The notes under the pieces are model-generated. The model saw only the letters and a program-made list of their open reading frames with translations. It searched no databases and was not told the DNA's origin. This document shows positions 60,368-64,000 of a stretch of DNA of 64,000 nucleotides, in pieces. Location: the NCBI RefSeq assembly GCF_017571525.1, contig NZ_JAGETY010000005.1, positions 1 to 64,000 of the forward strand, written 5' to 3'. Origin of the DNA: Hymenobacter sp. BT559. Lineage in GTDB: Bacteria > Bacteroidota > Bacteroidia > Cytophagales > Hymenobacteraceae. The first letter of the stretch is position 1; the number at the start of each line of letters is the position of its first letter. The position numbers and the translations under genes are program-made.

Positions 60368-63300
60368 ATGATTAACCGCTATTTCAGAGCTAGTTGCCTG
60401 GCTGTATTGGCCTTGCTGGGGGCTAGCCCCGCTGGGCTGGCCCAGACCCAGCAGCCACTGTTCAGCCTGCTCACTCCCCAGGAAACGGGCATCGCGTTCA
60501 CCAACACCATCAGCGAGAACGAGGCGTTAAATATTCTGTCCTACGAGTACTTCTACAACGGCGGCGGCGTAGCGGTGGGCGACGTGAACGGCGATGGCCT
60601 GCCCGACCTGTTCTTTACCGGCAACATGCGGCCCAACAAGCTGTACCTCAACCAGGGCGGCTGCAAGTTCAAGGACGTGACCGACCAGGCTAGCCCCTTG
60701 CTGGCGGGCCGCAAGGATGGCTGGAAAACCGGCGCCACGATGGCCGACGTGAACGGCGACGGCCGCCTCGATATCTACGTGTGCTACTCGGGCAAAAAGG
60801 CCGACGACGTGCGCCGCAACCAGCTGTTTATCAACCAGGGCGACGGCAAGTTCACGGAGCAGGCCAGCCAGTACGGCCTCGATGACCCCGGCTACAGCAC
60901 CCAGGCTGCCTTTTTCGACTACGATAATGATGGCGACCTCGACATGTTTTTGCTCAACCATAACGTCAAAAAGATTGACAATATGGAATTTGCGCGCCAC
61001 AAGGATGAGGTGGACGTGCTGGCCGGCAACAAGCTGTTTCGGAACGACAACGGGCACTTCGTGGACGTGTCGCGGGCGGCGGGCATCGTGCAGAATCCAC
61101 TCACGTTTGGGCTGGGCATTGCCGTGGCCGACATCAATAAGGACGGCTGGCAGGACGTGTACGTCACCAACGACTACAACGAGCCCGACTACCTGTACCT
61201 GAACAACAAGAACGGCACCTTCACCGACCACTCGCAGCAGATGCTGCGCCACCACTCGCAGTTTTCGATGGGCGTGGATATCGCTGATTTCAACAACGAT
61301 ACGCAGCCCGACATCTTCACCCTCGACATGCTGCCGGCCGACAACCACCGCCAGAAGTCGCTGCAATTGCAGGAAAACTACGAGCTGTTTGAGTTGCAGC
61401 AGCAGCAGGGCCTGTACCCACAGTACATGCGCAACATGCTGCACCTCAACAACGGCGACGGCACGTTCAGCGAAATCGGGCAGCTGGCCGGCGTGGCCAA
61501 AACCGACTGGAGCTGGTGCCCGCTCATCGCCGATTTCGACAACGACGGCTACAAGGATATTTTCATCAGCAACGGCTACCTGCGCGACTACACCAACAAG
61601 GATTTTCTGCGCTACTGGGGCGATTACAAGATTAAAAAGGCGATGGCGAGGGAGCCATTTTTGCTGATGGACCTCGTGACGGCCATGCCCGCCACGGCTA
61701 TGCCCGACTATATCTTCCGCAACGAGCACAACCTGACTTTCGCCAACAAGCAGCAGGAGTGGGGCCTGAACCAGACCAATATGTCGAACGGCGCCGTGTA
61801 CGCCGACCTCGACAACGACGGCGACTTGGACTTGGTGGTGAATACTATCAACCAGCCGGCCAGCCTTTACCGCAACCACGCCAGCGAAGCGAACCACACC
61901 AGCTATTTGGCTTTCAAGCTGAAAGGCCCTGGTCTGAACACCCAGGCCGTGGGCGCCAAGGTGTACGTGTACACGCCCGGCCAGGCACAGTATCAGGAGC
62001 TGAACCCTAGCCGCGGCTACCTCTCGTGCGTGTCCACGACACTGAATTTTGGGCTCGGCACCAGCCAGCGGGCCGACTCGGTGCGCATCATTTGGCCCAA
62101 CCAGACCACCCAACTGCTCACCAACGTGAAGGCTAACCAGCTGCTCCAGCTAAGCGGCCAGCCCAAGGACCGGCCCTACGCCCTAGCCCCGGCGGTGCCC
62201 AAAAAGGTGTTCCGGCCCGCCGCGCCGCTGTTCGATTTCAAGCCTGAGGAAGTGGCCCTTAACGACTTCAAGCGCCAGGTGCTCATGCTGTTCATGTACT
62301 CGAAAACGGCGCCGGTAATGACGAAGGCCGACGTGAACAAGGACGGCCGTGACGACCTGTTCGTGAGCGGCGGCAAGGACGAGGTAGGCAAGCTCTACCT
62401 CCAGCAGCCGGGCGGCAAGTTCACCGAGGCGCCGCTAGCGCGCAGCACCAGCCGGCCGGCCGGCACGGTAGCGGCCGCCACGTTTTTCGACGCCAACGGC
62501 GATGGCTACCCTGACCTCTACCTGGCCAAGGGCGGCTACGCGCTCTACGAAGCCGGGCAGGAAGACTTGCAGGACGAGTTGTACCTCAACGACGGCCACG
62601 GCCGCCTGTCGCTAGCCCCCGCCGGGCTGCCGGTGCTCACGGCAGGCAGCAAAAGCTGCGTGCGCGCCGCCGACGTGGACCAGGACGGCGACCTCGACCT
62701 GTTCGTGGGCGGGCGCGTTATCCCCGGCCGCTACCCGCTAGCCCCGCCCAGCTACCTGCTGCTTAATGACGGCCACGGCGCCTTCACGGCCGCGGCAGTG
62801 CCCTTCGCCCAGGCCGGCATGGTGACCGACGCGCAGTGGGTAGACCTCAACAAAGACAAGCGCCCCGACCTCGTGCTGTGCGGCGAGATGATGCCGCTAA
62901 CGGTGTGGGTCAATACGCCGCAGGGCTTCAAAAACCAGACTACCGACTACTTCGCCAGTCCCCAGCCGGGCCTGTGGTTCAGCCTGCACGTGGCCGACGT
63001 GAACGCCGACGGCCAGCCCGACATCGTGGCCGGTAACCTCGGCCTGAATAGCCCGCTGCGGGCCAGCGCCCAGGAGCCGGCCTCGCTGTACTACGCTGAT
63101 TTTGATGGTAATGGCTCAATCGACCCGTTCTTCAACTTCTACATGGACGGCAAGAGCTACCCCTACGTGAGTCGCGATGAGCTCAACGACCTTATCTACC
63201 CCATGCGCCGCCGCTTCACCTCGTACAAAGCCTACGCCGACGCCACGATGGCCGATATCTTCCCCGCCGATGAGCTGGCTAAGGCCAGCAAGCTGGAAGC

Positions 63301-63691
63301 TACCGAGCTGCGCACCATGTTGTATCTCAACACTAAGGGTAAATTCGCGCCCGCCGAACTGCCAGTAGAGGCGCAGTTCTCGGTGGTGACCCAGGTGCTG
63401 AGCGGCGACTACAACCACGACGGCCACCCCGACCTGCTGCTGCTGGGCAACCACACCGACAACCGCCTGAAAATGGGCAGCATCGACGCCAGCTACGGCT
63501 GCCTGCTGGCCGGCGACGGCCGGGGCCGATTCCGCTACGTGGCGCAGCCGGCGGCGGGTATTTGCGTGGTCGGCGACGTGAAATCGGCCAGCGAGATTAC
63601 CGTGGGCCGCCAGCCCTACCTGGTGGTGGGCGTCAGCAGCGGCCCCGTGCAGTTTTACCAGGAAGAAGTTTTTCAGCCGCTTTCGCGATGA
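60368..63691 (+). CDS. Large exported FG-GAP/VCBS repeat protein with ASPIC/UnbV domain (CRTAC1-like)
   Basis: A 1107-residue protein with signal peptide (start ATG 60368, hydrophobic about 10-28, cut near GLAQT). It carries about 14 calcium-binding-like FG-GAP motifs, such as DVNGDGLPD, DVNGDGRLD, DYDNDGDLD, DINKDGWQD, DFDNDGYKD, DLDNDGDLD, DVDQDGDLD and DYNHDGHPD, spread in two propeller blocks. Between them, about 510-590, is an ASPIC/UnbV-type segment (SRGYLSCVSTTLNFGLG then VRIIWPNQTTQLL). Such proteins are common near SusC/SusD in Bacteroidota; function is unknown, perhaps binding or processing of a polymer. Its stop overlaps the next gene by ATGA. Confidence 0.88.
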   Translation: MINRYFRASCLAVLALLGASPAGLAQTQQPLFSLLTPQETGIAFTNTISENEALNILSYEYFYNGGGVAVGDVNGDGLPDLFFTGNMRPNKLYLNQGGCKFKDVTDQASPLLAGRKDGWKTGATMADVNGDGRLDIYVCYSGKKADDVRRNQLFINQGDGKFTEQASQYGLDDPGYSTQAAFFDYDNDGDLDMFLLNHNVKKIDNMEFARHKDEVDVLAGNKLFRNDNGHFVDVSRAAGIVQNPLTFGLGIAVADINKDGWQDVYVTNDYNEPDYLYLNNKNGTFTDHSQQMLRHHSQFSMGVDIADFNNDTQPDIFTLDMLPADNHRQKSLQLQENYELFELQQQQGLYPQYMRNMLHLNNGDGTFSEIGQLAGVAKTDWSWCPLIADFDNDGYKDIFISNGYLRDYTNKDFLRYWGDYKIKKAMAREPFLLMDLVTAMPATAMPDYIFRNEHNLTFANKQQEWGLNQTNMSNGAVYADLDNDGDLDLVVNTINQPASLYRNHASEANHTSYLAFKLKGPGLNTQAVGAKVYVYTPGQAQYQELNPSRGYLSCVSTTLNFGLGTSQRADSVRIIWPNQTTQLLTNVKANQLLQLSGQPKDRPYALAPAVPKKVFRPAAPLFDFKPEEVALNDFKRQVLMLFMYSKTAPVMTKADVNKDGRDDLFVSGGKDEVGKLYLQQPGGKFTEAPLARSTSRPAGTVAAATFFDANGDGYPDLYLAKGGYALYEAGQEDLQDELYLNDGHGRLSLAPAGLPVLTAGSKSCVRAADVDQDGDLDLFVGGRVIPGRYPLAPPSYLLLNDGHGAFTAAAVPFAQAGMVTDAQWVDLNKDKRPDLVLCGEMMPLTVWVNTPQGFKNQTTDYFASPQPGLWFSLHVADVNADGQPDIVAGNLGLNSPLRASAQEPASLYYADFDGNGSIDPFFNFYMDGKSYPYVSRDELNDLIYPMRRRFTSYKAYADATMADIFPADELAKASKLEATELRTMLYLNTKGKFAPAELPVEAQFSVVTQVLSGDYNHDGHPDLLLLGNHTDNRLKMGSIDASYGCLLAGDGRGRFRYVAQPAAGICVVGDVKSASEITVGRQPYLVVGVSSGPVQFYQEEVFQPLSR

Positions 63692-64000
63692 CGTTTCGTA
63701 CTGTTTGGCTAGCCCTGGTGCTGCCCCTGCTAGCTCACCGCGGCGCCGCCCAGGCCCCGCGCCATGCCGCGCTGCCCGACCCTAGCAAGGCGCTCGATGC
63801 CATCAATATGACGATGGTGCACGACGTCATCAGCCCGCCCTCGGCGGCGCGCTACTACGCCTACTGCATGCTGGGGGCGCACAGTATCGTGGCCGCGCAC
63901 AACAAGACCCTGCCGGCCCCGAAGCAGCTGGTCCGGAATTTCACTGCCGACCTGCGGCTCGATACCGTGCGGTCGCCCTACGACTACCAACTAGCCGCTT
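63688..64000 (+). CDS. Exported vanadium haloperoxidase/PAP2-like protein (5' part only)
   Basis: The ATG at 63688 overlaps the FG-GAP gene stop by 4 bp. A signal peptide is visible (VWLALVLPLLAHRGAAQ). The visible mature part has ALDAINMTMVHDVISPPSAARYYAYCMLGAHSIVA (seen as MVHDVISPPSAARYYAY), a pattern I associate with Bacteroidota vanadium-dependent haloperoxidase/PAP2 proteins. The catalytic part is beyond the window edge, so the family is not confirmed. The tight overlap suggests it works with the FG-GAP protein. Confidence 0.65.
   Translation, partial: MTFRTVWLALVLPLLAHRGAAQAPRHAALPDPSKALDAINMTMVHDVISPPSAARYYAYCMLGAHSIVAAHNKTLPAPKQLVRNFTADLRLDTVRSPYDYQLAA

Overview
The window looks like chromosomal DNA of a Bacteroidota bacterium close to Hymenobacter (Cytophagales, Hymenobacteraceae). 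The reasons are: promoters with the Bacteroidota -7 element TAnnTTTG rather than a Pribnow box; SusC/SusD outer-membrane uptake proteins; the gene order tRNAs-tuf-tRNA-Trp-secE-nusG-rplKAJL-rpoBC; a ZAS-type anti-sigma factor beside an ECF-like sigma factor; and G+C-rich coding sequence with striking use of CTAG. The genus is an inference from protein style, not from a database search.

Layout. 1-1400 is an A+T-rich margin with a perfect 74-bp palindrome, a small secreted Cys-containing gene broken by an 8-bp tandem duplication, and an unrecognised secreted protein. 1454-18727 is housekeeping: a Xer recombinase and hibernation factor (hpf); the methyl cycle genes metK, a THUMP-like methyltransferase and ahcY; a flavin monooxygenase and a short-chain dehydrogenase; an LPS-core glycosyltransferase pair; a sigma/anti-sigma pair; gmk-nadD; a reverse-strand biotin carrier-pyrH-frr group; and an M1 aminopeptidase. 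18898-32831 is the translation/transcription core: tRNA-Tyr, -Gly, -Thr, tuf, tRNA-Trp, secE, nusG, four ribosomal protein genes, rpoB and rpoC.

From 32967 to the right edge nearly everything is on the plus strand and forms one large glycan-use locus. It has a LacI regulator, two GH29 fucosidases, a GH3 glycosidase, a sialidase-like BNR protein, a ROK repressor with a palindromic operator candidate, a NagB-PIG-L fusion, a ROK sugar kinase, a GH20 hexosaminidase, a FucP/NagP-type transporter, a GH2 mannosidase-like enzyme, a GH92 alpha-mannosidase, SusC, SusD, a CBM9-like protein, a giant FG-GAP/ASPIC-UnbV protein and the start of a haloperoxidase/PAP2-like protein. The enzyme set (fucose, sialic acid-like, GlcNAc, alpha- and beta-mannose) fits breakdown of eukaryotic N-glycans or similar glycoconjugates. 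GlcNAc would enter by the MFS carrier, be phosphorylated by the ROK kinase, and be deacetylated and deaminated by the fusion protein. No nagA, N-glycan endoglycosidase or PNGase is visible here.

The most unusual observations are: the NagB-PIG-L fusion with a Thr in place of the catalytic Asp of the NagB triad; several promoters whose -7 element lies only 6-8 nt before the start codon, implying leaderless mRNAs; the exact 8-bp duplication that breaks the small secreted gene; a 42-bp inverted repeat that supplies an oxidoreductase stop codon; a terminator-like hairpin 15 nt before metK; and the CTAG enrichment. Start positions were chosen from the sequence; several genes use TTG or GTG.
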